Shown: positions 1 through 10,126 of the stretch, piece by piece | Position numbering within the stretch: the stretch's first letter is position 1 | Layout of the letters: the number at the start of each line of letters is the position of its first letter | DNA from: Dipodascopsis uninucleata var. uninucleata | Taxonomy: Eukaryota > Ascomycota > Lipomycetes > Lipomycetales > Lipomycetaceae | Direction of reading: 5' to 3' | NCBI GenBank assembly: GCA_030568195.1 | Contig: JAJLTO010000004.1 | Coordinates: forward strand, 372,001-436,000 | DNA length: 64,000 nt | Notes under the pieces: model-generated | Told to the model about the DNA's origin: nothing | The model's input: only the letters and a program-made list of their open reading frames with translations | The model's database searches: none | Position numbers and translations under genes: made by a program

Positions 1-846
1 AAGGAAAAACTCACCGGCTCTCGATTTAGATGGATTAACGAAAAGCTATATACTATATCGTCGGAAGAGGCAGAGAAGCTGATCAAAGAGCATCCTGACC
101 TCTTTAATGAGTATCATGAAGGTTTTCGTAACCAGGTTCAATCATGGCCCGAGAATCCTGTGAAGTTCTACATTGAAAAAATCCAAGAACTTTCAAAGAA
201 AAGAGGGCCGATCAGTGTTGGACTCCCAAGAGACAATAAAGGTACAACCATTATCGCAGATATGGGATGTGGTGATGCTGAACTTGCATTGAATGTGGCG
301 ACTGCGTTTACTAAGCTAAACAGCAAAAAGGATAGAAAGCCAAGCAAAATGCACAACAATATTGTTGTGCATAGCTTTGACCTCTCAAAAACTAATGAGA
401 GAGTAACAGTGGCAGATATCAAGCATGTACCATTGGCAGATGAAAGCACTCATATTGTTATTTTTTGCCTATCACTGATGGGAACAAATTTCTTAGACTT
501 CATAAAGGAAGCACATAGAATTCTTCGAGCTCGAGGATTGTTATGGATCTCAGAGATAAAATCAAGGTTCTCGGATAGAGATGGTGCGGATTTTGTTCAG
601 GCCATTAGAAAACTTGGATTTCTACATACTGAAACCGATGCGTCAAATCTCATGTTTATCAGATTTAGTTTCTTCAAACCCGTTTCAGAAAGAAAACTTA
701 AGAATGAAATTGCTGAGACAGAGAAGTTAAATGAGAAAAAGAGAAAGATGAAGTTCATAGAAGAAGATGAACCATATAGTAGTGACGCAGACGAGAGTAA
801 GCACACTTTACCTCTGCTGAAGCCGTGTATATATAAGAAAAGATAA
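1..846 (+). CDS. RRP8: 25S rRNA m1A methyltransferase Rrp8, 5' truncated by window edge
   Basis: The frame is open from base 1 and has no ATG before the methyltransferase core, so the N-terminus lies left of the window. Rrp8 is a nucleolar SAM-dependent enzyme that makes m1A in helix 25.1 of 25S rRNA. The family signature GSRFRWINEKLYT is encoded near base 16. SAM motif I (ADMGCGDAELA) lies near 262-294, and post-I/IV segments (VHSFDLS, HIVIFCLSLMGTNF) follow. The C-terminus ends in the conserved PLLKPCIYKKR tail after a Lys/Glu-rich basic segment. All of this matches the C-terminal two thirds of fungal Rrp8 and I see no intron in the visible part. It converges on COX16. The product is very likely; only the missing start is unknown. 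Confidence 0.93.
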   Translation, partial: KEKLTGSRFRWINEKLYTISSEEAEKLIKEHPDLFNEYHEGFRNQVQSWPENPVKFYIEKIQELSKKRGPISVGLPRDNKGTTIIADMGCGDAELALNVATAFTKLNSKKDRKPSKMHNNIVVHSFDLSKTNERVTVADIKHVPLADESTHIVIFCLSLMGTNFLDFIKEAHRILRARGLLWISEIKSRFSDRDGADFVQAIRKLGFLHTETDASNLMFIRFSFFKPVSERKLKNEIAETEKLNEKKRKMKFIEEDEPYSSDADESKHTLPLLKPCIYKKR

Positions 847-960
847 GATGTTATAATTATATTCATTAGGTAGAATTAATATGAAATTACGGCAACAATT
901 GTACCGGTCATAGTAGTATCCAATTATTTATGTACAAAGAAACTTTCATGCTAGCACTCA

Positions 961-1610
961 CTACCATGCTGTTGGTGGATCCCCTGGCCGGCGCTCAACT
1001 CGTTTAATATCGTAGTCTTCTGAGGCTACGCTTTGCAGGAATTTATAGTTCCGCTCCTATAAAACCGAATAGACATTGTCAGCAGACGGTATTATTATTA
1101 TCTAGGTTATAACACTCTTCATAAAATGTCTTACATAATAATCTTCTTTTGATTCCTTTCGTCGTTCGAGCTTTTTCTTCTTCTCGAGATCGACATCAGA
1201 TACCTAAATAAAGAAGTTTGTTATATTAGTACCTTCTAGGTTTCTTAGTCATATCTCAATATTATATGTCTTACGGATATGTGAGTATCGTCATAGTTTT
1301 TATATCGCATTTGAGTAAATTCCGTCAAATATAAAGATGCCACATAAATGCCAACCATAAAAGGCAAACCAAATGCAAGAAATGGCTGCTTTTTCGTGAA
1401 GTGTTTGTATCGTCCTAGCGTTTGGTCAATATAGGGACTGAGCTTTTGAATCCAAATTGGCCTTTTATCTTGTGCAAGCTCAAAAAATACCTTCCTTCGA
1501 CGCTGCTTTGCCAACTGTTCAGTTTGCTTCAAGATCTCTCCCTTGGTGGTTGGAGTGCTCCTCGGGCCATCTGACCTTGATGCTGAGGATGGTTCTGATG
1601 GAGATGACAT
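961..1610 (-). CDS. COX16: Cytochrome c oxidase assembly protein Cox16
   Basis: Three exons on the minus strand: 1275-1610, 1135-1203 and 961-1056. Both introns are phase 0, with GTAAGA donors, and the first has a TACTAAT branch site. The product is 166 aa. Cox16 is an inner-membrane protein of the mitochondrion that helps assemble cytochrome c oxidase around Cox1/Cox2. The core is clear: a basic stretch, then KKQPFLAFGLPFMVGIYVASLYL, which carries the single membrane segment, then TQMRYKNYD. Exon 2 gives the basic segment LEKKKKLERRKESKEDYY. Exon 3 gives the family-typical end, with SEDYDIKRVERRPG and a final Trp. The N-terminus is a Ser/Pro-rich extension longer than in budding yeast. Stopping at the first exon would lose the conserved C-terminal half, which supports splicing. 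Confidence 0.9.
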
Positions 1611-2007
1611 ACTGGTAACTTCAATATATTACCATTTTCAGTTTTAAAGTCATAAAGATCGATCTGATTTGCGAAGAAATGAGCTTTCTTCGACTCCGAA
1701 CAAGAATTCCAGTTTGTAACTATCCGTCACTCTCCTGTAGATGGTGGGAATTGAAGTTTTGGTAATTTTAAAAGTTACAAATGTCGGATTTCATTTAAGT
1801 TTGGGAATATGCAACATCTAAAATTGAAATTTACATTTGGATCCAATAAAACCTTGCATTATACGATATTTATTACACTACAAAATCTCATTACATACTC
1901 AAGACAGTAAACGGTCTTAATTCTGGATCTTGATATAGAAGACCATACTCGACTAACAGAGTTAATTAAGTTCTGCCAATTAATGACTTATTACATATAA
2001 CAATACT
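1611..2007. other. Intergenic: COX16 promoter and acetate kinase 3' region
   Basis: About 400 bases between two minus-strand genes. AT-rich, no coding signal. It should hold the COX16 promoter and the acetate kinase 3' UTR; I see no strong motif. Confidence 0.5.
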
Positions 2008-3267
2008 TCAGAGAAAGCTAGAAGCTTCTAAAGCCATTTGTAATTGTTCATCAGTCTTAACTACTAATGACTTCAATTTAGAACCTGGTTCAGATATTTC
2101 GAAAACTGAATCAGTAGCCTTTGAAGCCTCTTCGTTAAGTTGTTCATCAATATTGAAGCCTAAGCACTCTACTTGATCTATAACAGCCTTTCTCAAAGCA
2201 GATCCCTTTTCGCCAATACCACCAGCAAAAACAAGTGCATCCAGCTTTCCCTTTGCTGCTACAAAGTAAGATCCAACATACATAGACACTCGATCAACGA
2301 ATATATCAAAAGCTAATTTAGCATTCACATCATGCTCCTCAAATGCACGCTTCGTTATTAATCCAAAATCGGTAGTTCCCGTGAGAGATTGCCAACCAGC
2401 CTGCTTATTTAGAATATCTTCAGCAACGGTCAAGCGAAGCTCCTTGGAAAGAGCAGTTGACATACGAGAAGAGTCACTCTGATAATGGAAAATCAATGAT
2501 GGATCGATACTTCCAGATCTGGTTGCTCCAGGCAGCCCTTCAAGAGGCGTAAGACCCATTGATGTGTTTACTGACTTTCCATTCATAATCACACAAGCGG
2601 ATGCACCGGAACCCAAATGTAGCGCAATAATATTTAAATCATCCTTTTTGACATTTAAAAATCCAGCAGCCGCCTTAGTTATATAAGCGTAAGAAAGTCC
2701 ATGAAATCCATATTTTCGCATGCTTCTAGACCTCTGGACTTCAAGATCAATAGGATACGTATAGATATGTGGAGCCAAAGTCGTGTGAAATGACGAGTCA
2801 AAGAAAGCGACATTCCTAGTAGACTTCAATCTGTCTATACAGGAGTGCACAATATCTAAAGCACGCTCGTTGTGTAGCGGAGCCAGATCAGAGAGTATAT
2901 CAAGCTCATGATACACGTCGGGTGTGATAATCAGAGGCTCTGAAATAGTTCCTCCGTGCACAATACGATGGCATGCGACAGTAATCTCATCAAGACTATG
3001 AATGATTCGATTTTCACCCTTTTTGGAGTGAAGGTGCTGCAAGAACAATGCGAAAGCATCATCATGATTCTTACAGACGACCTCTTTGCGTTTGATAGTT
3101 TCGATTATATCACCATTTGCTGAGAACGATTTATAATCCAGGAATTGTTTTTCAGCTGTCAATCCTGATACCGCACCACTTATCACTAGTCGTGGTTTAG
3201 CATCATGTTCATATAGAGAGAACTTGACAGAGGATGATCCTGCATTCAAACACAATATAGCTTTCAT
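2008..3267 (-). CDS. Acetate kinase (fungal type)
   Basis: Uninterrupted 419-aa reading frame with an ATG start. It interconverts acetyl-phosphate plus ADP and acetate plus ATP, normally paired in fungi with phosphoketolase (not in this window). All ASKHA-fold acetate kinase signatures are present: CLNAGSSSVKFSLY (residues 6-19), HRIVHGG (100-106), FFDSSFH with the catalytic Asp (about 157), RKYGFHGLSYAYI (184-196), LHLGSGASAC (217-225), GATRSGSIDPSLIF with the catalytic Arg (247-260) and FAGGIGEKG (348-355). FHGLSY in place of bacterial FHGTSH is typical of eukaryotic acetate kinases. There are no introns, unlike most neighbours, and no obvious targeting peptide. The enzyme is patchily distributed in yeasts. 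It looks intact. Confidence 0.95.
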   Translation of the reverse strand: MKAILCLNAGSSSVKFSLYEHDAKPRLVISGAVSGLTAEKQFLDYKSFSANGDIIETIKRKEVVCKNHDDAFALFLQHLHSKKGENRIIHSLDEITVACHRIVHGGTISEPLIITPDVYHELDILSDLAPLHNERALDIVHSCIDRLKSTRNVAFFDSSFHTTLAPHIYTYPIDLEVQRSRSMRKYGFHGLSYAYITKAAAGFLNVKKDDLNIIALHLGSGASACVIMNGKSVNTSMGLTPLEGLPGATRSGSIDPSLIFHYQSDSSRMSTALSKELRLTVAEDILNKQAGWQSLTGTTDFGLITKRAFEEHDVNAKLAFDIFVDRVSMYVGSYFVAAKGKLDALVFAGGIGEKGSALRKAVIDQVECLGFNIDEQLNEEASKATDSVFEISEPGSKLKSLVVKTDEQLQMALEASSFL

Positions 3268-5647
3268 ATTTTAGCGTTTCAAACCAAATTTTAGATATTA
3301 AGGCTCAGTTGCAATCTCTGAATCTGAATTACCTATATAAAGTACCTCGCTTAGTTTACCAGACCACAAATTAGTTCACAAATTTTCTAGGATCAATAAT
3401 ATTGGCTAACAGAAAGGACGCTGTCAGCATTCAAATGCCTCTTATTTATGACTTTCAGGTTCTGTATATCGCTCCTAAGTAAATAATAGCCGTATTTCTT
3501 CGATGGTCTGATAAATTTAAGTTTAGCTTAACGTTTAGGAGTTTAGCTTTCAAGTTGTAATTTGACAATTGTCGGCATATCTCCACCAATTCTGCCTACA
3601 TAAGGTAGTTCTTGCAACCAATACCTAACAACTAGAGATAGAGACTTTTAGGTGTGCATATGATACATCAATGCATTACGATAATGACGAAGCTGGCTTG
3701 ATTGCATGACATTCTTCGTTGGTTAGGGTTTGAATGCAATTCTTGATGACTGGCGGTCACAAAGGACAATGTTTGAAATGAGAACTAGTTAGGAACTGCA
3801 CTTTTAGTATTACCATAGTTTTTTGATCTTTTTGTCAAGAATTGTGCTTTGTGCAGGAACTATACTATTCAAATAATGAAATGAGAGGTAAATTGATGGC
3901 TATAAGTTGATGCTACGGTGTACAAGCATCTGTGGATAGAATGACAGTTTAGACGGCATTATTATGCCAGCCGAGCAGCAACTATTTGCATAATCCGAGT
4001 ACCATTCGTAAATATCAACAGAAGCAGGAAACTGCTCGTCTTGAGAGTATCCCACATATGAGAAGCTGTCTTACTGGTAATCGAAGCGACTGTTTGCCAT
4101 TCAATAGTATACTGATCACGAGAATTTAGATATCTCTCCCTCTATTACGATAGCACATCTCGTATCTGTCAACAGATTTCGCTCTATTCAAACGTAATTC
4201 AAAACGTAACCCTGAAGGAGGTCAACATCAGGGCAAGGGTATAAATGTGTATAAATTGAGGTCAAAATTTTTTTTTTTGGAAGCAACACTGTCAAAATTT
4301 TTTCATTATTTGATGGATATTTCTTTAACGGGAAGCCTATAAGATAGCATACATGCATATGCGAGAGGGAAATAGATTAAGATTGTTTAGTTATGTTTGG
4401 GATATTCTTGATAATATACGTAGTATATGAGACTGCCTTTTGAAATTGCACAATATTTTAATTGTTGATTTTTGACATGATTGCTGGAGTGAATCTGTAA
4501 GTACTACCATTTTTTGAATGCAAAACAGATGCTTCTATCTACGGTTCTTTCTTAGAAAGCCAACCGAGTTCGAATAACGAAAGACATATATGGAATGATG
4601 ATATTATTCATATACTTCTTTCCCAGTCCGATTCGACTCTGACGAGGACAATTTTGAATTACGGTCTTTCATTTTATTCTTTCGCAAAGAATAAAAGATT
4701 GGCCTTATTACTTGCCAGTAAAACTAGTCTGATCTCATCATATATTCTTTCGTTATTCTTTGAGATATTCACTTAATTATTTTAAGTTTGGAAGTTTTTT
4801 TATTGATCGTTGGTCTAACTTGATTAACAGTGTTTTGTTGAGTTTCACTCAAATTCAGGCAGATATCTGTCTGTTGATTGAATGGTAAGTATATATACAA
4901 TTTTTTAATTTTTGATGTTTATTTATGCAGTGATATATATTCTATATGATGAAAAGTCCCTTTTACATTCGCAGTTTCCACGGTAGTGAGTCGCCTTAGA
5001 ACCCAATTCTAGACTTACCAGTGACCGCTTAATGTCCTTCCTGGGATGTCTGATTCCTTGCGAATATATATCAATTACATATTAGTTATCGTAAATGACG
5101 CTCGATATAGTGACTAACTGTTAATAACTTTCATGTTTAGATATCCTTATTATAATTATATAGTGGTTAATAAATATAAGTAATAATCTATCATATTTGT
5201 TCATTGTAGAGTTTCATTTTGACTAAACCAGACGCTCTAAGTGTCTGCTGAGTGGTATTGGTATCCTAATCAGGAGAAATTTATTTCGTGCTATATTCTT
5301 TATTGCTCTATTAATCGTCTAGATTTTACAAGATGTTTGCGGAGATGTTTGTGTAAACATAGATAATAATTGAAAGATATTAGAAACAAGAATAAGCATA
5401 CGAGATATTTAAAATATTAAAACGATATAGAGAGGAAAAGTCTTCAAATCCAGCGAATACATAAAACTTCAAAGGGATGATTTATATAATGTAAAATAAA
5501 GGTTAGACAAAATATCTCAATAGAAGGAAACGGGAATAAGAAAAAACTATACGTTTAAGTAGTAGTACATACTATTTGACCTTCCAATTATTAATTTATT
5601 CAATTCAAAGCTGTTTTTTCTTTTGGAAAATTCCATTTTCTCTGCAC
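3268..5647. other. Long gene-poor stretch upstream of acetate kinase
   Basis: About 2.4 kb, the longest non-coding interval here. No frame with domain content or a convincing exon chain is visible on either strand. It contains a perfect 11-bp inverted repeat with a 3-nt loop (4672-4696), a forkhead-like palindrome (5345-5360, core GTAAACA), two copies of a TCAAAATTTTTT-type T tract near 4260-4310 and many TA-rich runs. The left part should be the acetate kinase promoter and the right end the tubulin 3' UTR. A non-coding RNA gene cannot be excluded. Confidence 0.5.
4672..4696. repeat. Perfect 11-bp inverted repeat with 3-nt loop
   Basis: TTTTATTCTTT (4672-4682), CGC loop, AAAGAATAAAA (4686-4696). 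It could form a hairpin or be a dyad binding site; it contains outward TTC and GAA half sites. It lies in the gene-poor stretch far from both flanking genes. Function unknown. Confidence 0.6.
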
Positions 5648-7690
5648 TTAATATTCGGCATCGTCCTCTTCACCGTCGAAAGTAGAATCAGCACCAACTT
5701 CCTCATAATCCTTCTCCAAAGCAGCCAAATCCTCACGGGCCTCAGAGAACTCGCCCTCCTCCATGCCTTCGCCAACATACCAGTGGACGAAAGCACGCTT
5801 AGAGTACATAAGATCAAACTTGTGGTCAAGACGGCTCCAGGCTTCAGCAATGGCAGTGGTATTGGACAGAAGACAGACTGCACGGGAAACTTTGGCAAGG
5901 TCACCACCTGGAACGAGCTGAGGAGGTTGATAGCAAATACCAATCTTAAATCCAGTCGGACACCACTCGACAAACTGAATGGTCTTCTTTGCCTTGATCG
6001 CAGCAACAGCCGCTTGAACATCCTTTGTGACAATGTCACCTCGGTAAAGCAAGCAGGTAGCCATATACTTTCCATTACGAGGGTCACACTTGACCATCTG
6101 ATTGTTTGGCTCAAAGCAAGCATTAGTCATCTCAGCAATTGAGTTAGCCTCGTGGTAGGCCTTTGCAGCTGATATAACTGGAGCATAAGTAACCAATGGG
6201 AAGTGGATCCTTGGATATGGCACCAAATTGGTCTGGAATTCATTGAGATCAACATTGAGAGAACCATCGAACCGGAGAGAAGCAGTAATGGAAGAAATGA
6301 CCTGAGCAATGAGACGATTCAAGTTCTCGTAGCTTGGTCGAGCTATATCAAGATTACGCCTGCAGATATCGTAGATAGCCTCATTATCAACCATGAAGGT
6401 ACAATCAGAATGCTCAAGGGTAGTGTGTGTAGTCAAGACAGAGTTGTACGGCTCGACAACAGAGCTAATCACAGTTAGTAATTTCGTAATTAACAGACAA
6501 CTAAATAATAAATATATATATAACATACGTAGATACTTGAGGAGCAGGATAGACAGCGAATTCAAGCTTGGATTTCTTTCCATAGTCCATGGAAAGGCGC
6601 TCCAACAAAAGAGCACCAAAACCAGAACCGGTACCACCACCGAAAGAATGTGTAAACAAGAAACCTTGTAGACCGTCGCAAGAGTCTTTCAATGCAGTTA
6701 GAATCATATAATACAAAAATAGTCATCTAATGAAGCAGATAATCTTACCAGCAGCTCTTCGAACACGCTCAACAACCTGATCGATCAACTCCTTGCCGAC
6801 GGTATAGTGACCACGGGCGTCTAGAAAAAGTTAGAATTTGACTTCATTAATTCAAATACAATTGAATATTCTTACAATTATTAGCGGCATCTTCCTTTCC
6901 ACTGATGAGCTGCTCTGGATGAAACAAGTTTCTGTATGTTCCAGTACGCACTTCGTCGATCACATTTGGTTCCAAGTCTACATAGATAGTTCGTGGGACG
7001 TACTTTCCGTTGCCTATTGATAATGAATCTCATTAGTAACCTTTGATCTGATATTGGACAAGTGCTCGTTTGTTATTTCCACTTACTAGTTTCGGAAAAG
7101 AAGGTGCTGAAGCCTTCATCTCTCGGTCCGTTCTGCTTCTCAGCCGTAAGATATCCATCAGGCTAAAAACGCGTCAGCTCTACCGTTTCAACCAATATTT
7201 CACGCGTCCAATTACGCAACATGCTAGTTGACTAACCTGGATACCATGCTCTAGACAGTAAAGCTATAGAGACAGAATGTTAGCGTACTATAATTGAAAG
7301 TAAAAAATCATATATCTTATTCAAAGGATTGCATATAAGAATGATATATCCAAAAAATTGCTGTTGACTATTACTTACTTCCCATGAAGAGTTACCGATC
7401 TGGCAACCAGCTGTTCAACAAAGAATGTTAATTTATCGCAGGAACCATAATTCCTCCATAACCATCAATAACATCATCAAAGTCATTTAATCATTCATAT
7501 TGTTATTTGTATATGTGAGTGCCGTTTCATACGAACCTTGACCAACTATAATAGAGTAAAATAACCAAATCAGTACGAGTCATATCTCCAACCAAAAGGC
7601 TAGTAGTAGATTCTGCCCTTCGTTTAAATTGATGTCTACCACACATCCATCATTAACAAACATACCGTTGATACTGATGACTTCTCTCAT
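5648..7690 (-). CDS. TUB1: Alpha-tubulin
   Basis: Nine exons (minus strand): 7666-7690, 7537-7545, 7379-7410, 7237-7263, 7087-7162, 6876-7013, 6749-6820, 6529-6685, 5648-6464. Together they encode exactly 450 aa, the usual alpha-tubulin length, with no frame break. The product pairs with beta-tubulin in the microtubule. The N-terminus reads [20 protein letters not shown] only if the 9-nt second exon is used. The GTP-binding GGGTGSG loop, the H7/T7 region and a C-terminus ending EEDDAEY with the detyrosinatable Tyr are all present. [19 protein letters not shown] resembles the fission-yeast protein. Introns are short (55-126 nt), most donors are GTAAG or GTATG, and several branch sites read CTAAC/TAAT. 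Two ACGCGT hexamers lie in the intron at 7163-7236 and one upstream at 7863. Confidence 0.97.
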
Positions 7691-8380
7691 TGTAATGAAT
7701 TATATATAGCCCGACTAATTATAAAAAAGTAAAGGTTAACAAGAGGTATATTCGTCGACGACTTGACGCGCAGAGCAAAAAAGAAAAAGGCAGCTTATAG
7801 TATGAGGAAAAAGATGTAAATCAGAAGCTAGGGGGGGCTCTTGTGTTCTCCTCTAGTCTGGGACGCGTTGCCGTGCCAGCATGATCAAAACAAACAAAAA
7901 CTTTAATTATTCTATTGCATGCCTCAACTTGGAAATATGCGTCTAACAACACTCTTTCTCTAATTCTGTACAAAATATTTATAACCTAATAATATATAGT
8001 AAGCATAAACTGGAATAATTTGTATACAGGATCTATAGTCAGAATTCGGAATGAAGTAATGGTCAACTTAAGCTACTTATATCTTCTTGCACGTCTTCAT
8101 TGCCTACGACCATGAGTATAAACGCCCATATAAGTGACTAGTAGATAAAGAGCCACTTGACACAACTTACGCTGTTATTAACATGAAATACAGAAAGTTG
8201 GGCAGCGCCATTGCTCTCATGAGTCGAATGCCAGGTATCGTTAAATGGAAATACGGATATATAAAATAAACGTATCGCATTGTACAGTACATAGACAATG
8301 CACCATTATCTTCATCCTAATGTATTTACAAAAAATATGTACATATTCCCTAAAAGGTCTCTCAGTGATATTTACCAAAA
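7691..8380. other. Intergenic: alpha-tubulin promoter and RAD14 3' region
   Basis: About 690 bases. The part next to the tubulin ATG has a purine-rich leader and an ACGCGT (MCB-like) hexamer at 7863-7868, which would fit cell-cycle or constitutive control. The distal part is the RAD14 3' region. No coding signal seen; small plus-strand frames near 8245-8526 are antisense to RAD14. Confidence 0.5.
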
Positions 8381-9677
8381 TCAACCAAAAGCAATTTCTT
8401 CTATTTCAATGCCACATTCATGGCATCTGCGCTTCATCAAATTACTTCCCTCGATCCGTTCTTCCGGACCCCATTCATGACTATGATCCACTCGATCAAA
8501 TCGCTTATTCCAAAGCTCAGTTCTAGTACGCTTTCGCATTTCTCTCAACTTTTCAGAAAATTTACGGTTTTTTTTCTCTTTCCTCAGTTTAATTCTTCGC
8601 TCATATTCATCATCTAATCCACTTTCTCCTCCCCACTTTTTAAAGGCAAACTCTTCCACCTGGTATCTCATATAGAGCATCATATTGTTGTATGAAGTTT
8701 TATGAGGATTTGGCCTCTCCATATGAGGTAATGCTTCGTCATCTCGCAATTCGGCTTTGAAATAGAAATTAGATCGTTAGTATCAATATTTCCATTTCTC
8801 TTTCAACTCATCATATTAGACATGTGAACCCATCCGCCGCACTTACGATCAGTTAGCAGGTAGTCTTCGCGGCACTCGGTTTTAGTGAGTAGCGAGTATT
8901 TTTCCGGAAACTTCTTTTTGCATGGGTAGCACACACGAGTACCGAACACCTTAAATATCTCGTAATCAATTTCTGTACTCTTGCATTCGAAGCATTTCGG
9001 ATTCTCGTCAGGATTCAGCGATCGCGCTACGTCACAATCATTAGTGTCACTCTATCTTCAGCCCATGGGACTTCATTTTGCCACCGGGCAGTAAGTTCTG
9101 TAGGCTTCACTTACGAGCATCAAGCACTATTTTAGTTTGATTTTTTTGCCATTCTTCTAGAGTCATCCCGTTAGGAAGGTCCGCCTCTTCGTCAACGATG
9201 AACCCTCCCTTGGAGTCTTTCATTTTCGAAAAATCTAGATAAAATATAACTTTTGTCAGCACCCCCTGCTCCATCACCTCCATTATAATATAAATATCGA
9301 TTCCCTACCATACTCAATATAATTAGTAAACTTTTTGGAAGGTTTGATATCATCATACGGTCGTTTTTTAGAAGCATCTCTTATGGTTCCCGAAGTACTT
9401 TTCTGATCAGGTAGTCCGCTCGGTTGCGACTCAACTGAATTCGTTGATAGTAATAATGATGATGCTGACGCTGCTGCAGCTACTGCAGACTTTTCTACGG
9501 CATCTGCTACAGGTCGTACTCTCTGCTTCGCTCTCTCAGCTAGGCGTTCCCTAGCTCTCCGACGGTTTTCTTCCTACATACAAGTTTAGTAACAACCACA
9601 TTAATCCGATGCAGGATTGCTAAATGGCACTAGCAACATACTATTCGAGAAAGCTGCTCCTCCGATATAATAGGCAT
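8381..9677 (-). CDS. RAD14: Nucleotide excision repair damage-recognition protein Rad14 (XPA)
   Basis: Five exons (minus): 9642-9677, 9309-9573, 9115-9234, 8847-9026, 8381-8754, giving 324 aa. XPA/Rad14 verifies damage and positions the excision complex on DNA. The signatures appear in order. [16 protein letters not shown] forms across the exon 2-3 junction. The C4 zinc finger follows as CFEC, then VCYPC after about 17 residues. Then come [18 protein letters not shown] and [17 protein letters not shown], and finally [20 protein letters not shown] further Cys pair near the end ([13 protein letters not shown]) matches fungal Rad14. The N-terminal exon pair has a basic helix and an Ala/Ser-rich linker. 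The donor of the second intron reads GTAGGG, weaker than the others. It lies divergent from the heat shock factor gene. Confidence 0.94.
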
Positions 9678-10126
9678 CGTGTATGGATCTGTTCTCCTGT
9701 CGCATATTGTTTAACAATATAGTGATCTCATATGATCTAATGATTAAATCGACTCAAAAATTCTTGGATACCCTTATATTTCTTAATTTAGACTTGGACT
9801 GCAGCCTACTTCACTTTATCTACGGTGTGTGCAGATTGATTATTCGCGACCTTGAACGCTGTCTATGTTACTCATGCATTTATAGTTCTACAATCACGAT
9901 TCGTTACTGGTACAGATTTTACGAACTTTCAGCTATTGGTCGCAGTAACTATTTAACGTTTTATATTACTATCTTTGCAGTGACAGCCTGTATGCATGAT
10001 CTAATTAACATGATTGATTACAAGTGATGAATCTAAGATGCTAGGCCCAAACGACTACTAGATCGTTCTACCAAACACAGACAGTTGAGGCATATAGGTC
10101 ATTGTAGTGTTTAAGGCATAATTATA
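9678..10126. other. Divergent promoter between RAD14 and the heat shock factor gene
   Basis: A 114-codon plus-strand frame (9683-10027) covers most of it but has no recognisable domain and an odd Cys/Tyr/Ile-rich composition, so I treat it as chance. The interval should carry the RAD14 promoter. Confidence 0.4.

Noticed and set aside
4594-4640. Possible C/D box snoRNA (ATGATGA ... CTGA)
   Set aside because: The boxes are about 40 nt apart but no terminal stem pairs them and I could not recognise a guide; chance is likely.
5576-6671. Plus-strand frames over the alpha-tubulin exons
   Set aside because: They are antisense shadows of conserved tubulin coding sequence.
9683-10027. 114-codon plus-strand frame between RAD14 and HSF1
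   Set aside because: No domain, odd Cys/Tyr/Ile-rich composition, and it fills the shared promoter. Best explained as a chance open frame.
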